Assembly: GCA_964058805.1 (NCBI GenBank)
Contig: CAXKVV010000130.1
Location: 1 to 31,403 of the forward strand
DNA: 31,403 nucleotides
Reading direction: 5' to 3'
Origin: Schoenoplectus triqueter
Taxonomy: Eukaryota; Streptophyta; Magnoliopsida; Poales; Cyperaceae
The position numbers and the translations under genes are program-made. The notes beneath the pieces are model-generated. The model was not told where the DNA came from. It was given only the letters and a program-made list of their open reading frames with translations, and ran no database searches. This document shows positions 1-9,859 of this stretch, in pieces. The first letter of the stretch is position 1. Each line of letters opens with the position of its first letter.

Positions 1-1
1 A

Positions 2-600
2 AAATCAAATATATGATGTGTCAGTTTAGCGATGATAACTTAGATGATGGAGATATTAGTTTGGACAGATAAATAGTATCCATGAATGATATATTTTAAT
101 ATTTAGGATCAATATTGCTGAGTGATGAACAGATCAATAAAGATGTTAGTCATAGAATAAGAGCTAAATGGGTGAAATAGAAACAAGCATATGATATTTT
201 CTATGATAAGAAGGTCCTAAATAAATTAAAAAATAAGTTCTACATGACAGCGATTAGGCCCGCGATGATATATGGCGCAAAATATTGGGATACAAAAGAA
301 TAACACATCCAAAAGATGAGTGTAACTGAAATACGGATGTTGCATTGGATATACGGCCATAAATGATGATATACGGGACAAACTTGGGGTAGCACCAATT
401 CAAGAGAAGTTGGTCCAAGAAACTATGATGTGGTATTATAAGTCGTCCTGAAAACACAAGAAGAGGAAGAGCTCAACCAAGACTGACATGAGAGGAAGTA
501 ATAAAATGAGATTTAAAGAAATGAAATATATCTAAAGAGCTAGCTTTGGATAGCAGTACTTGAAATACGGTGATTCATATATTAGAACCATGATTTAGGA
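2..600 (+). pseudogene. Decayed RTE LINE reverse-transcriptase C-terminus
   Basis: Reading across stops and at least two frame changes gives blocks typical of plant RTE polyproteins: 'DDGDISLDR', a 'YLGSILLSDEQINKDVSHRI' block, 'NKLKNKFYMTAIRPAMIYGA', 'VTEIRMLHWIYGH', then after a frameshift 'KNISKELALDS'-like remnants near 520-560. In intact family members these blocks lie downstream of the catalytic palm and thumb of the reverse transcriptase. The stops replace codons that are tryptophan or arginine in relatives, as expected of old, mutated copies. No function is expected. Confidence 0.78.
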
Positions 601-726
601 GTTAGAGTCTAGTAGTAGAGTTATAGACTTTAGATTCTTAGTTTTTTCAGTTATTAGATTTTAGGATATTAGAATTTAGAATTAAGATTTTAAAAATATA
701 TTTTATAATGTAGGTTTATTATATTA

Positions 727-800
727 TTAACATTATTATTATTAATATATTATTAACATCATTATTATTAATATATTATTAACATCATTATCATTATTAT
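727..800 (+). repeat. Short tandem repeat, unit about 27 bp, in the RTE 3' UTR
   Basis: A unit of the form 'attattattaatatattatt' plus 'aacatc' recurs two to three times in direct tandem and runs into a longer ATT/ATC-rich stretch reaching about 870. It lies inside the 3' UTR of the RTE element and is probably a local expansion. Confidence 0.6.
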
Positions 801-969
801 TATCATCATTGTCATTTTTATATATTATTTATTTATTTATTATTATTTTTCATTATCATCATTATTATCATTGATATTTAAGATCTCTGATTTTATGTTC
901 TTATATTGTTTTTTACTTCTAGCCTACCTCAATTTATTTGATATTAAAGGCTTTATTGTTGTTGTTGTA

Positions 970-1562
970 TATCTGTACTAGTTTAATATTAGAAGTACAA
1001 CTATGGTATATGAAACTAAATATTATTTTTTGATTAATTTTAATTATAGAACCAATTTGATATAAATTAAAAACTTTGAGGACTAAAATGATACCTTGAA
1101 ACTTTATAGATTAAATTAAGAATAAAGTAATACTTACATTGAGATGTGTATTTTTGAAATTACTTTAAAAAATAATTTTTATTTTTTATAAAATGATGAT
1201 ACTTTAAGGATAATTTATATAATTTACTCAAAAAAAGTATATCATAGTGCATGAAGTTATCCTGGTCTGATTGAAAGACTCAATTCCAATAATCAAACTG
1301 AAATAGCAAGAACAGCTGAGCTTGCCTGCTAAAAATCATCGAGTGAGGGTCACATTAAAACACATGGCTATGTTTGCTTCTGGGAAGAGATGAATATATA
1401 ATTTCATATTGTTTTGCTAACTATAAAAGTTTGAAGTTCAATCTTTTATAAAAAGTAATGTGTCTCTGCATTATCCATTCCCAAAGGAAAAGTAAACTTG
1501 CTTCCATGTATTACTAATTGACTGTACCAACGGAACCAACAAAATATACTGCAGAGTGCGCG
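970..1562. other. Intergenic, nothing recognised
   Basis: AT-rich sequence between the RTE element and the first hAT-type MITE. I found no ORF of note, no splice-linked exons and no clear repeat. Confidence 0.5.
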
Positions 1563-1979
1563 CAGTGGCGGACCCAGTTTAATCCGGGGGGGGCACGTGC
1601 CCCCTCTGGATTTTGAAAAATAGTGTTTTTCGATAATGTTTTCGGTACTTTGTCCCCCCTGAATTGTCTGGTTATTTTTATTGAGAAAAAAAATATTTAA
1701 TACCGTGCATAATGAAATAATTATGCAAAGATATCAAAATATAAAGTTCCTTAAACGAAAATTTTCTTCATCAACTTGATTATCTATTACTTTGAGCTTT
1801 ATTTTATTGTTATTTTAATATATAAAATGTTATTATTTAATAAAAAATTTATTAGTTAAGTATATATATTAAATTATTATTTTTTTATTCAGTACCCGAT
1901 TAGTTAATGGATTTGAACCCGATAAACCATTACAATCCGATAATTGCCCCCCCTAATCAAAATCTTAGATCCGCCACTG
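1563..1979 (+). mobile_element. hAT-type MITE, 417 bp, copy 1
   Basis: The element starts 'cagtggcgga' and ends 'tccgccactg', a perfect 10-bp terminal inverted repeat. The flanks are agtgcgcg on the left and agtgcgtg on the right, an 8-bp target-site duplication with one mismatch, as expected for the hAT superfamily. No transposase is encoded, so it is non-autonomous. A second copy in inverted orientation lies at 16052-16465 and matches along its whole length by eye. The G-run and C-run near the left end form a short local hairpin. Confidence 0.85.
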
Positions 1980-2779
1980 AGTGCGTGGATATTGTGAGTA
2001 TCATATGCTTTATTGCTTTTATTAAAGATGATAAAGCAAAAACATGCTTTGTCACACACCATATATATTATCTTCAAAGTTCCCATTAATTTGGTTTAAA
2101 ATCAATTCTAAAAGACACCGACTGGCACATGGCAGATAAGACTAGCTAGCGTGTCTTACCAAAGGGAATGAGGTGAGTCATTTACAGGGATTTCATTTGA
2201 AACTGCTTTCATAAATCTAAATTATATATTGTCATTGATTATTCTTCGCAAAATGAGATAGTGGGGCCTACTTCATTATTCGTGTCCTTGCAATAGATTA
2301 AGTTTATTAGTTTGCTTACCTGAAAGATCGTAACCCAAAACCGCTGGATACCAATTGGTTAACTAATTTCAATCATTGAAGATTTCCGCTCAAATATCGG
2401 ATATATTGTACATTTTTTCTGAACTTCTACTCATCTGAACGTATCATGCATCCATTATTTTTCCCCTCTAATATCACAATTACTTTATAAAACATATTCC
2501 AATATCACTATCCGAAAAAAACAATGGCTACCGGTTCAAAAAATCATTTACTAACGTTTTCCAACTGTTAGCAATAAGGGGTTAGAAAAAATTAAGCAAC
2601 CGTTAATACAATAAAAAATTAAAAAATATCGCGTGTTGTTAAATATATGGATGCATAAAATGCTATTAAACATAAGTGGATCACATATACGTTAAATTTT
2701 AAAATAATGATCCCTACCCACCCATTTGCTTACTCTTTGGGCCTTGGCCATGAAATTAGATGCAACCCATGTGTTAAAT

Positions 2780-2782
<3 letters not shown>
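1980..2782. other. Intergenic, nothing recognised
   Basis: AT-rich sequence with only short random ORFs and no recognisable exon or repeat end. Confidence 0.5.

Positions 2783-2825
<43 letters not shown>
2783..2825. repeat. (TA)n microsatellite
   Basis: About 20 uninterrupted TA dinucleotides, close to the left side of a fold-back element that also sits between TA runs. Confidence 0.95.
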
Positions 2826-2827
<2 letters not shown>

Positions 2828-2870
2828 CAAGGCCTAGTTGTTGCTTTGATCAGTTATATATATATATTTG

Positions 2871-3259
2871 AGGTGTGCTAATGTGCTTTATAAAGCACAA
2901 AATATTTCGTACTTCACGCTTATATTTTATGTTTTAAAATTCAAATGGACAATTCAAATCGTTAAATATAATCCTCATATCAAAATCTCCTTGGTAATCA
3001 AATTATTTTTTTTTGGAATTTTTTAACTATTTTTTGAAGGACTATAAAATTTATTAATCTGATGTCATATGAACCATTCAATATCAATGATTTTCTATCC
3101 ATTTTAATAAATAGCAAAAATATAAAATTTGATCACCAAGTAGATTTTAATATGAAAATCATATTTAATGGTTTGTATCGTCCATTTAAATTTTAAAACA
3201 CAAGATATAAACATAAAATATGAAGTATTTTATGCTTTATAAAGCACATTAGCACACCT
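2871..3259. mobile_element. Long fold-back MITE, family A copy 1 (about 389 bp)
   Basis: The left end 'aggtgtgctaatgtgcttta' is the reverse complement of the right end, and the arms stay complementary for roughly 150-180 bp each with moderate divergence. A short internal palindrome 'gctttataaagc' lies near both ends. TA-rich runs flank it on both sides. It encodes nothing. It is related to 9381-9787, which has the equivalent palindrome 'gcttcgcgaagc' and matching inner sequence. Confidence 0.8.
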
Positions 3260-3277
3260 ATATATATATATATATAT

Positions 3278-3562
3278 AGTAAAGATATCGGGAGCGTAAG
3301 CTCACGGAGGCCTTCCGTGAGCTTAACTCAAAAAGTATATCAAATCATCTCTAAAATTTGATTTTTCACTCTCATTAAATTTTTCATATTGAAATCTTAT
3401 ATGGTACAAAATTTTAGGATGTTTTTAGTTTTTTAAGTCACTTTTTAAAATTTTTAAAAATAATATACAAACATTGAATATTTTATTATTATTTTTAGAG
3501 TCGATTTTCAAAAATTAAAAAAAGTGACTTAGAAAACTCGAACATCCCAATTTTTTGCACTA
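3278..3562. mobile_element. Fold-back MITE, family B, truncated copy
   Basis: It begins after a TA run with 'agtaaagatatcgggagcg' and shares the inner sequence of the full copy at 10262-10680: 'caaaaagtatatcaaat', 'tcactctcattaaat' and the run around 'ttttattattatttttagag'. Homology stops near 3562, where the right arm should begin, so most of the right arm is missing. Confidence 0.7.
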
Positions 3563-3738
3563 CAGCTCAAGAAGGTGAGCACTATTGCTCAAAACAGTTT
3601 ACAACGAGAGTAGATCACGAAAGATCAAGTTAAAAGAATAGAGAGAAGCTAGATTGAGTTTAAACAAGGATTTGGCTAATTAAGTGTTTCTATCTCTTAG
3701 ATTATTTCTCTCACTTTATATATGGCTAGTAAGCTCTC

Positions 3739-4329
3739 TGAAAGAATAATTTGGCTAGATGGATCTATTATAAATCAGTGAGAGAGGTGCTCTTTTTAAA
3801 ATAGATATTCTGAAACAAATAAAAAAACTATTTTCGGCCTGAACCGTTATAACGATTTGGGAATCGTTATAACGGCTTATAAATGATAGCCGTTGGATCT
3901 GATTGTGCTGAATTGTTATGATGATTCACTGAATCGATATACGTTTCATACACCGTTGTAATGATTACTTAACCGTTACACAACGATACACACTGACTTC
4001 TTTGAGAAATTTTTTACCTTAGAATATTTTTTAGTATTGAGATGAGCCGTTATAACAGTTACTGAACCATTATAACGATTTACTGGGCAAAAATATTTTC
4101 TTTGTTGTTTAAACTCAATTTATCTTAACTAATTCAACCCAGTTTTAGTCTAACTAAATCTAGGCCTAATGCACTCTTGATTAAGCTCTTGTATCCTATC
4201 TTTACTCTTGGTTCTTATGTACTAATTCATTTGCATTTTAATCCCTACACAAAAACTGAAATAAGACAAATTATAAAATTTAAGATTATTTTGTAAATTA
4301 ACAAATTAAAGAAGGTATTTAGTACAACA
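3739..4329 (-). repeat. 3' LTR of the copia element (591 bp)
   Basis: It is bounded by TG and CA and aligned along its length with 7219-7809. Around 3840-4080 it contains many variants of a short palindrome close to 'ccgttataacgg' (for example 'aaccgttataacgattt' and 'aatcgttataacggctt'). In the minus reading it begins 'tgttgtactaaatacc', after the typical SIRE tail. Confidence 0.85.
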
Positions 4330-4652
4330 ATGTACTCAATTTGTCAATTTGTAAAACATACATGGGTGCATAGATATAACATATGATATATGAATTTCAT
4401 CCAAAAACTTATCCCCCTTTTTGAAAATCAGGCAAAAGGGTGCGAATAAAAAATTTATTTTAGTTTAGCTCCCCCTAAATTGATTGCTCCCGCTTGATGT
4501 ATGTATCGTGTATAAGATAAAAAAATTTAAAATACTTCTAAAAATAAAATAAAGCAAGGAAAAATATAATTCATTAAAAAAATTAGGTAACTCCCCTAAG
4601 TATGTGGCATATACGGTTTGAAGGGAAAAATTAAGCATTGAGGTCTCTAATT

Positions 4653-6389
4653 TTTAATCTTAGGAACCCAAATAATATTTGTGATGTTGTTTTCTTTTTT
4701 AAGTTTGCAATCAAATGAGATATAACCAATATAACAATAATAATTACAATTTATAGTCTTAGAAGATTTTTCATATCCAAGACCTGACTTGTTGCTAGGA
4801 CTTTGACCTACAAACTTGTCTAAATCTATGGAAGTTATGCTTATTGAAGTATATGAGGACTTTAGTGTTCTATTTTTAATTTCTAAAGTTTACACTTTCA
4901 CTTTTAATGTTGCAACTTCATCTAAGTGTATTTGATAAATTTTTTTCCAGATTTTATAATTTAGACTCATAAGATTGAACCTTTAACTAAAATTTTGAAA
5001 TTTTATTTTCAAGCCTCTCAATTATCTCTTTTTGAAAAGATGAATCATGAATAGAACTCTCTAAAGTAGATAAAAAAGATTCAATTTCAGCCTCATCGTC
5101 TAAATTATTTCCATTCTCAACACAAAAATCATCATTCTCAATAAGATCATCATCACTATTATCCCAAGTGGATTTAATACAGGGTACTACTTGATTGTGC
5201 AATTAAAATTCTTGAGAAAATTATACCGTACGTGCAAATGAGTCTATCTTCATATACTTGAATATGGCAATGTCATGTAGAATCTCCAATGTGCACAAGT
5301 CAGTGATGTTGTTTCTTACTAAATCTCATCAATATCTACTATGGGTGAGCTCTCCTCTACTTCCGCAATTAGAGCAAGATTGAATGGATTACTTTCATCC
5401 TTCTTTTTATCAAAATGGTTACTTGTGACTAGCATAGCACCAATTCTCTCAGAGTATGTTTGACACCCAATGGAATAACAAAAAGTTGGAATAAAATTGC
5501 TATTCCGATGAATTAATTTGTCAAATGAATTTTAGACTAAGTAGAAGAGTGCGGAAGAGTGCTAATCCGATATACCAAGTTATAGGTGGTATACCGGATT
5601 ATCTCTGGTTGGAATAGCGATTATTGTTTGATTATGTTGTATTATATTATTATATTATGATTATGATTATGGTTATGATTTATTAATATTATTATATTAT
5701 ATTATATTTTGATTTATTATTATATTAATATTATGATTATTATTTTTTATCATCATTGTTAGTATTATAATATTATTATTTTACTATTATTTATTATTAT
5801 TATATTATAATAATATAAATTTAGTATTATATTATTATATTATGAATATAAATATGATTATTTTATTATTATATTATTATAATTATGATTATGATATTAT
5901 TATTATGATTATTTTATTATTATATTATTATAATTACGATTATTTATTTTTATGATATTATTATAATTATGATTATTTATTATTATGATTATTTAATTAT
6001 TATATTATTATAATTATGATTATTTATTATTATGATATTATTATTATTATTATAATATTATAATTATGATTATATTAGTATAATTATAATTATTTATTAT
6101 TATATTACTATATTTTGATTATGGTTATATTATCATAATATTATTGTATTATTATTGTAGTGATGATTATATTATTATTATTATATTATAATGATTATAA
6201 TTATTTATTATTATATTATTTTGATTATGACTATGATTATGATTATTATTTAATTATGTTATATTATATTATTATATTATGATTATATTATTAAAATTAT
6301 TTATTATTATTATGATTATCATAATCATTATAATTTTTTATTATATTATTATATATTTTGATTATGATTATGGATTATGATTATGATTA

Positions 6390-6432
<43 letters not shown>

Positions 6433-6745
6433 TTACTATTATTTTTATTATCATCATCATTGTTAATATCATAATTATCCATATTTTACTATTTCTTTGA
6501 GCTTTGGTGTTAGCTCTCCATTTTATCGTATCTTCTCCTCAAAGTATAGAAGATGAATGGATACTTATTTATGTGTTAATTCATCAAGAGTGTCTTGCAT
6601 TGCTTCTAGAGTGCTTATCATGCTCTCTCATCTTGATCTTCTCATCACCGTCTTAATAATTTTGCCTACAATCTTAGAATTAGACAATGATTTTCCATCT
6701 TCATCAAATTCATTTAGAATATGCATTAGTCTTGAAAATGGTTCG
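4653..6745 (-). pseudogene. Decayed gag of the SIRE/Maximus-like element, split by an AT-rich insertion
   Basis: The minus strand from 6745 to about 6493 gives 'LMHILNEFDEDGKSLSNSKI', then after stops 'ESMISTLEAMQDTLDELTHK', the order seen in copia gag (UBN2-type) proteins. The frame is broken by the insertion at 5451-6492 and resumes with 'TYSERIGAMLV'. The piece at 4987-5202 includes 'STWDNSDDDLIEND', like the acidic stretch of SIRE gag. The end, about 4653-4880, has 'NKSGLGYEKSSKT', a degenerate zinc knuckle 'CNYYCYIGYISFDC' in which cysteine spacing is altered and the histidine is replaced, and 'IIWVPK', the sequence at the gag-pol junction in this lineage. A stop follows and pol is absent. 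The N-terminal part of gag is also missing. Confidence 0.72.
5451..6492 (-). mobile_element. AT-trinucleotide-rich repeat element, copy 1, inserted in gag
   Basis: A unique end of about 190 bp ('atgtttgacacccaatgga' onwards) is followed by about 800 bp made almost only of tat/att/gat triplets such as 'tattatgattatgattat'. The same structure in opposite orientation lies at 12553-13370. Shared parts are the unique end with 'gacaaattaattc' and 'gtctaaaattcatttgac' (in one orientation), a palindrome at 5564-5600, and the far end with 'atcatcatcattgttaatat'. This copy stops near 6492, about 110 bp short of the other copy's end. It splits the gag reading frame, so it entered after the copia element. 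Confidence 0.6.
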
Positions 6746-6749
6746 CAAA

Positions 6750-6915
6750 ATTGGCCGAGTCGGACTGGAATTGGTCGATGTCGAGATGAGTTTTACCGAT
6801 TTTTGTGACTGGCCATTTTTTCAAAAGAAAATCGCCAAAATCGGCCGAGTCAGCTGAGTCACGGCCGAGTCAAGACTGAGTCAACCAAGTCAAGCCCGAG
6901 TCAACCGATTCTAAG
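6750..6915. repeat. Cluster of GAGTC/GACTC motifs
   Basis: About ten copies of a loose 10-11-bp unit around 'cgagtcaa' (gccgagtca, gctgagtca, gactgagtca, gcccgagtca) stand in near-tandem, with two further copies of 'ggccgagtc'. The cluster lies between the gag remnant and the 5' LTR, where the gag N-terminus would be expected, so it probably marks foreign sequence. No gene is visible. Confidence 0.55.
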
Positions 6916-7218
6916 TCTCGGACTGTTGTAGGAAGAGTTTTGTGGAATAATTGTAGTAATCAAGCGAAAACTTAAAGGTTTTAATTTGTAAAAAAAAAAT
7001 AACGTTCAATTGATATTTGATCGGTTTCTGATGTATTAATTTACAAATGCCACCTATATAATGTTTATAATATTGATAACAGTTTTATATGTTATATAAT
7101 TATCAAATTTATTTTGCTTAATTGTCCATTATTTCTTTCATTTATTTACACATAGAAAACTTGAATAAGTACTTGATAGTGCCTTATAATTTCTATTGAC
7201 AGAAGATCACATGCACAC

Positions 7219-7809
7219 TGAAAGAATGATTTGGCTAAATGGATCTATTACAAATCGGTGAGAGAGGTGATCATTTTAAAATAGATCTTTTGAAAAAGAT
7301 GAAAAAACTATTTTCGGCTTGAACCGTTATAACGATTTGGGAGTCGTTATAATGAGTTAGAAAGGATAACCGTTGGATCTGATTGAGCTGAATCGTTATA
7401 ACAATTCACTGAACCGTTATACGTTTCATAAACCGTTGCAACGATTACTTAACCGTTACACAATGATACACTATGGCTTCTTTGAGAACTTTTCCGCCTT
7501 AGAATATTTTTTAGTATTAAGATGAACCGTTACAACGATTACTGAACAGTTATAATGATTTACTGGGCAAAAACATTTTTTTTGTTCTTTAAGTTCAATT
7601 TATCTTAATCAATTTCAACCCAGCTTGAGTCTAACTAAACCTAGGTCTAATGCAGTTTTGATTCAGCTCTTGTATCTCATCATTAGTTTTGGTTCTTGTA
7701 CACTAATTCATTTACATTTTAATTACTACACAAAACTCAAATAAGACAAATTATAAAATTTTAAGTTATTTTACAAATCGACATATCAAAAAGAGTGTTT
7801 AGCACAGCA
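7219..7809 (-). repeat. 5' LTR of the copia element (591 bp)
   Basis: Same length as the partner LTR and colinear with it, including the cluster of 'aaccgttataacg' motifs at about 7320-7560. By eye the two LTRs differ at roughly one base in ten, so the insertion is not recent. The sequence before 7219 shows no primer-binding site, which suggests that the region next to this LTR was replaced or deleted. Confidence 0.85.
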
Positions 7810-8122
7810 CTAACCTTGATAATTTTTTATTTTATTTTTTGGAACATGTATATTTTGTGTTAGTTCATTATAGAAAGATTCATTTTAATATTCATGTTAG
7901 TTCCTTGCCATTATGAACAAATGTTATTTTTTAAGCTGAATGGATGAATGTTGTTGTTATGATTAATTTTATGATGTAAGTACATTGATGTTAATTTCTG
8001 ACATAAATGAATGAATGCTTTTGTTACGGTTATCAGTTATCTTTATTTATTTTTTGGTTTTTTGTTTTTTACAACTACTATTTGAATTATATCTGTGGCT
8101 AATTTGTGGGGAATGATAAGGT
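7810..8122. other. Intergenic, nothing recognised
   Basis: AT-rich spacer between the copia element and the next hAT-type element. It has no ORF or repeat end that I can support. Confidence 0.5.
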
Positions 8123-8586
8123 TAGTGGTTTGTTAACCCGCCGGGCACAATCCGTATCCGTGTACCCGTGCCCGGGTATAGGCGGGTAAACGGGTACGGA
8201 TTTGAGAAGGGTCGGTCACGGTTTTTTTGGAAATAAATTTGTTGTACCCGTACCCGTTTTACCCACTACCCGCGTACCCGTCGACCCGTGAAATTCAAAT
8301 TTCAAAATCCCCCCCGGTTCACATCAAATCAATACTCGTACCCGTACCCACGAACCCGTTGTACCCGTGAACCCGCTGAAAAAAAACAGCAAAAAAAATC
8401 TCGTACCCGTACCTGTGTACCCCTGTACCCGTACCCGTGTACTCGCGACGGGCACGGGTATGAGACGGGTAGGGTACGGTTTTGAAAAAAAATACCCGTC
8501 TACCCGCCGTGCCTATGCCCGCCCTACCCGCCGCCCGCCGCGGGTGTACCCGGCCCGTACCCGCGGTACCCGCCGGCAAATCACTA
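8123..8586 (+). mobile_element. hAT-type non-autonomous element with many GTACCC motifs (464 bp)
   Basis: The ends are 'tagtggtttg' and 'caaatcacta', a 10-bp inverted repeat with one mismatch. The flanks gataaggt and gatatggt form an 8-bp target-site duplication with one mismatch. Both strands carry dense copies of the hexamer gtaccc/gggtac and variants (cccgtacccg, gggtacgg) towards both ends. Repeated short subterminal motifs are usual in plant hAT elements, where transposase binds them. Overlapping ORFs on both strands here only reflect the repeats and are not genes. Confidence 0.8.
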
Positions 8587-9380
8587 GATATGGTTACCAG
8601 AGAGAACACCTGATTCTGATAATTTTTCTGATTTCACTAACATAGATGCAAATATAATTTTCTGATTCACCGGAATATGTGAATGGATATTCATGATTCA
8701 TGAACGTTTTTTTAATTTTTTTTTTCTATTTTCAAACCTCCTTTGCTATCATACATTGGTACAATATGTTTCACTGGTAAATAGCAGATTCTGCTACAAA
8801 TCGATTTAAGAAAAGATAAACAAAAATGCTGATCACAGGAAAGAAAATACAAAAAAAAAACATTTGCAATTACTGATCAAACTCATTCCATAAAGCAAAG
8901 ATTCATATACAAATAATTTACACTAGAGTCCTAATGCTCATGTCCGTATTACAATTATAAACCAGAGAAGTGACACGTGCTTAAATTTATTACAACCCTA
9001 TACTATTGTAATTACAGATTGGGGCACACATCGCTGGAAAGGGACCAAACCCTATGAACTAAGCGATCAGCGAAAGGAGGGAGGGAGAGAGAGCACCGTA
9101 CTTGCACCTGAAGATGCCATTAGAGAAGAAGAGACTCGGTGAGGGAGTGATCCGCAATTCGCGAGAGAAGAGAGGCTCAACGATTTCAAATTTAGGAGAA
9201 GGTTGGGGAGAGACGGACTAAATTATATGATTGAACTTAAAAAGTTCCGTCTCTGTCATCTCCATCCAGCGATAAAATCGCGTGCGTGATTTTTAAAGTC
9301 GATCCACGGCCGAAAAATCCGTAACAGTTTTTTTCACTAAATATGCATAGCAGATTAGCATTATTCTATATATATATATA
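8587..9380. other. Intergenic, with a purine-rich island at 9070-9200
   Basis: Mostly AT-rich. Between about 9050 and 9310 the base composition changes: purine-rich on the plus strand (gggagggagagagagagc), hence CT-rich on the minus strand. The minus strand reads ATGGCATCTTCAG followed by 'gtgcaagt', which has the form of a short first coding exon with a donor site behind a CT-rich leader. No downstream exon was recognised, so this may be a fragment of a 5' leader or nothing. Confidence 0.35.
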
Positions 9381-9787
9381 TAGAGTGAGGCTATGGTGCT
9401 TCGCGAAGCACAAAACCTCCCGTGCTTCGCGTCCGTATCTCAAATTTGAAAGTTCATATGCCCGATCCAAACCGTTGAACATGATCTTCATATTGAACTA
9501 TCTTTGGAGATCAAAATTTATATTTTTTTGAATTTTTTTGCTATTTTTTAGATGGGTACAAAATCGCTAGTTTTGGATGGTGCAGAAATCGTTAGATCAG
9601 CAAATTTTATACTCATTTAAAAAATAGCAAAAAAATTCAAAAAAATATAAAATTTCATCTCCAAAGATATTTCAATATGAAGATCATGTTCAACGGTTTG
9701 GATTGAGCGTATGAACTTTCAAATTCGAGATACGGACGCGAAGTACGGGAGGTTTTGTGCTTCGCGAAGCACCATAGCCTCACTCTA
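9381..9787. mobile_element. Long fold-back MITE, family A copy 2 (407 bp)
   Basis: The left end 'tagagtgaggctatggtgct' is mirrored by the right end, and the arms are nearly perfect inverted repeats of about 180 bp with a short spacer around 9545-9610. Both ends contain the palindrome 'gcttcgcgaagc'. (TA)n runs flank it. Because the arms are complementary, both strands give almost the same short peptide; this is an artefact and not a gene. Its arms match each other better than those of 2871-3259, so it appears younger. Confidence 0.88.
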
Positions 9788-9859
9788 TATATATATATTA
9801 TATTGATTACGGTGGTACACATAGCATAGATTGTCCGTATTTTATGAATCATTTATCTA

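Larger units (their letters stand above)
1..969 (+). mobile_element. 3' end of an RTE-clade non-LTR retrotransposon (LINE), 5' part outside window
   Basis: The first 600 bases encode, with stops and frameshifts, the C-terminal tail of an RTE-type reverse transcriptase. An AT-rich 3' UTR follows and ends at a short terminal motif reading 'agcctacctcaatttatttg', then 'aggctttattgttgttgttg'. This (TTG)n-ending tail is typical of plant RTE elements. The same tail occurs in reverse complement at 26725-26785, which supports a real element end near 969. The 3' UTR holds a tandem ATT-rich repeat. The copy is dead: several stops interrupt the reading frame. Confidence 0.8.
3739..7809 (-). mobile_element. 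SIRE/Maximus-like Ty1-copia element with gag only (pol missing), minus strand
   Basis: Two direct repeats of exactly 591 bp (3739-4329 and 7219-7809) bracket a 2.9-kb interior. Both begin TG and end CA and differ by scattered substitutions. On the minus strand the interior encodes a decayed gag of the SIRE/Maximus type and then a short tail with 'gggggag'-like and 'aaagggggataag' motifs, which in that lineage lie between pol and the 3' LTR. No integrase, reverse transcriptase or RNase H was found, so the copy resembles gag-only (TR-GAG) non-autonomous derivatives. A roughly 1-kb AT-rich element interrupts gag. No tRNA-Met primer-binding site follows the 5' LTR, and the flanking 5-mers (ctctc and ctaac) do not match. 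Orientation and lineage come from gag. Confidence 0.78.

Noticed and set aside
727..870. CRISPR-like regular spacing of short repeats
   Set aside because: The repeats are low-complexity ATT-rich tandem units without unique spacers, in plant DNA.
3739..7809. Two solo LTRs rather than one element
   Set aside because: The interior carries gag and the post-pol tail in matching orientation, and the LTRs have equal length, which fits one element better, although the flanking duplication is not visible.
8288..8645. Overlapping ORFs of 65-96 codons on both strands
   Set aside because: They run through the GTACCC repeats of the hAT-type element and consist of repeated Val-Pro-Tyr or Thr-Gly-Thr patterns forced by the hexamer.
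9343..9852. Two opposite-strand ORFs giving almost the same peptide
   Set aside because: The similarity follows from the inverted arms of one fold-back MITE. Neither has family resemblance or gene context.
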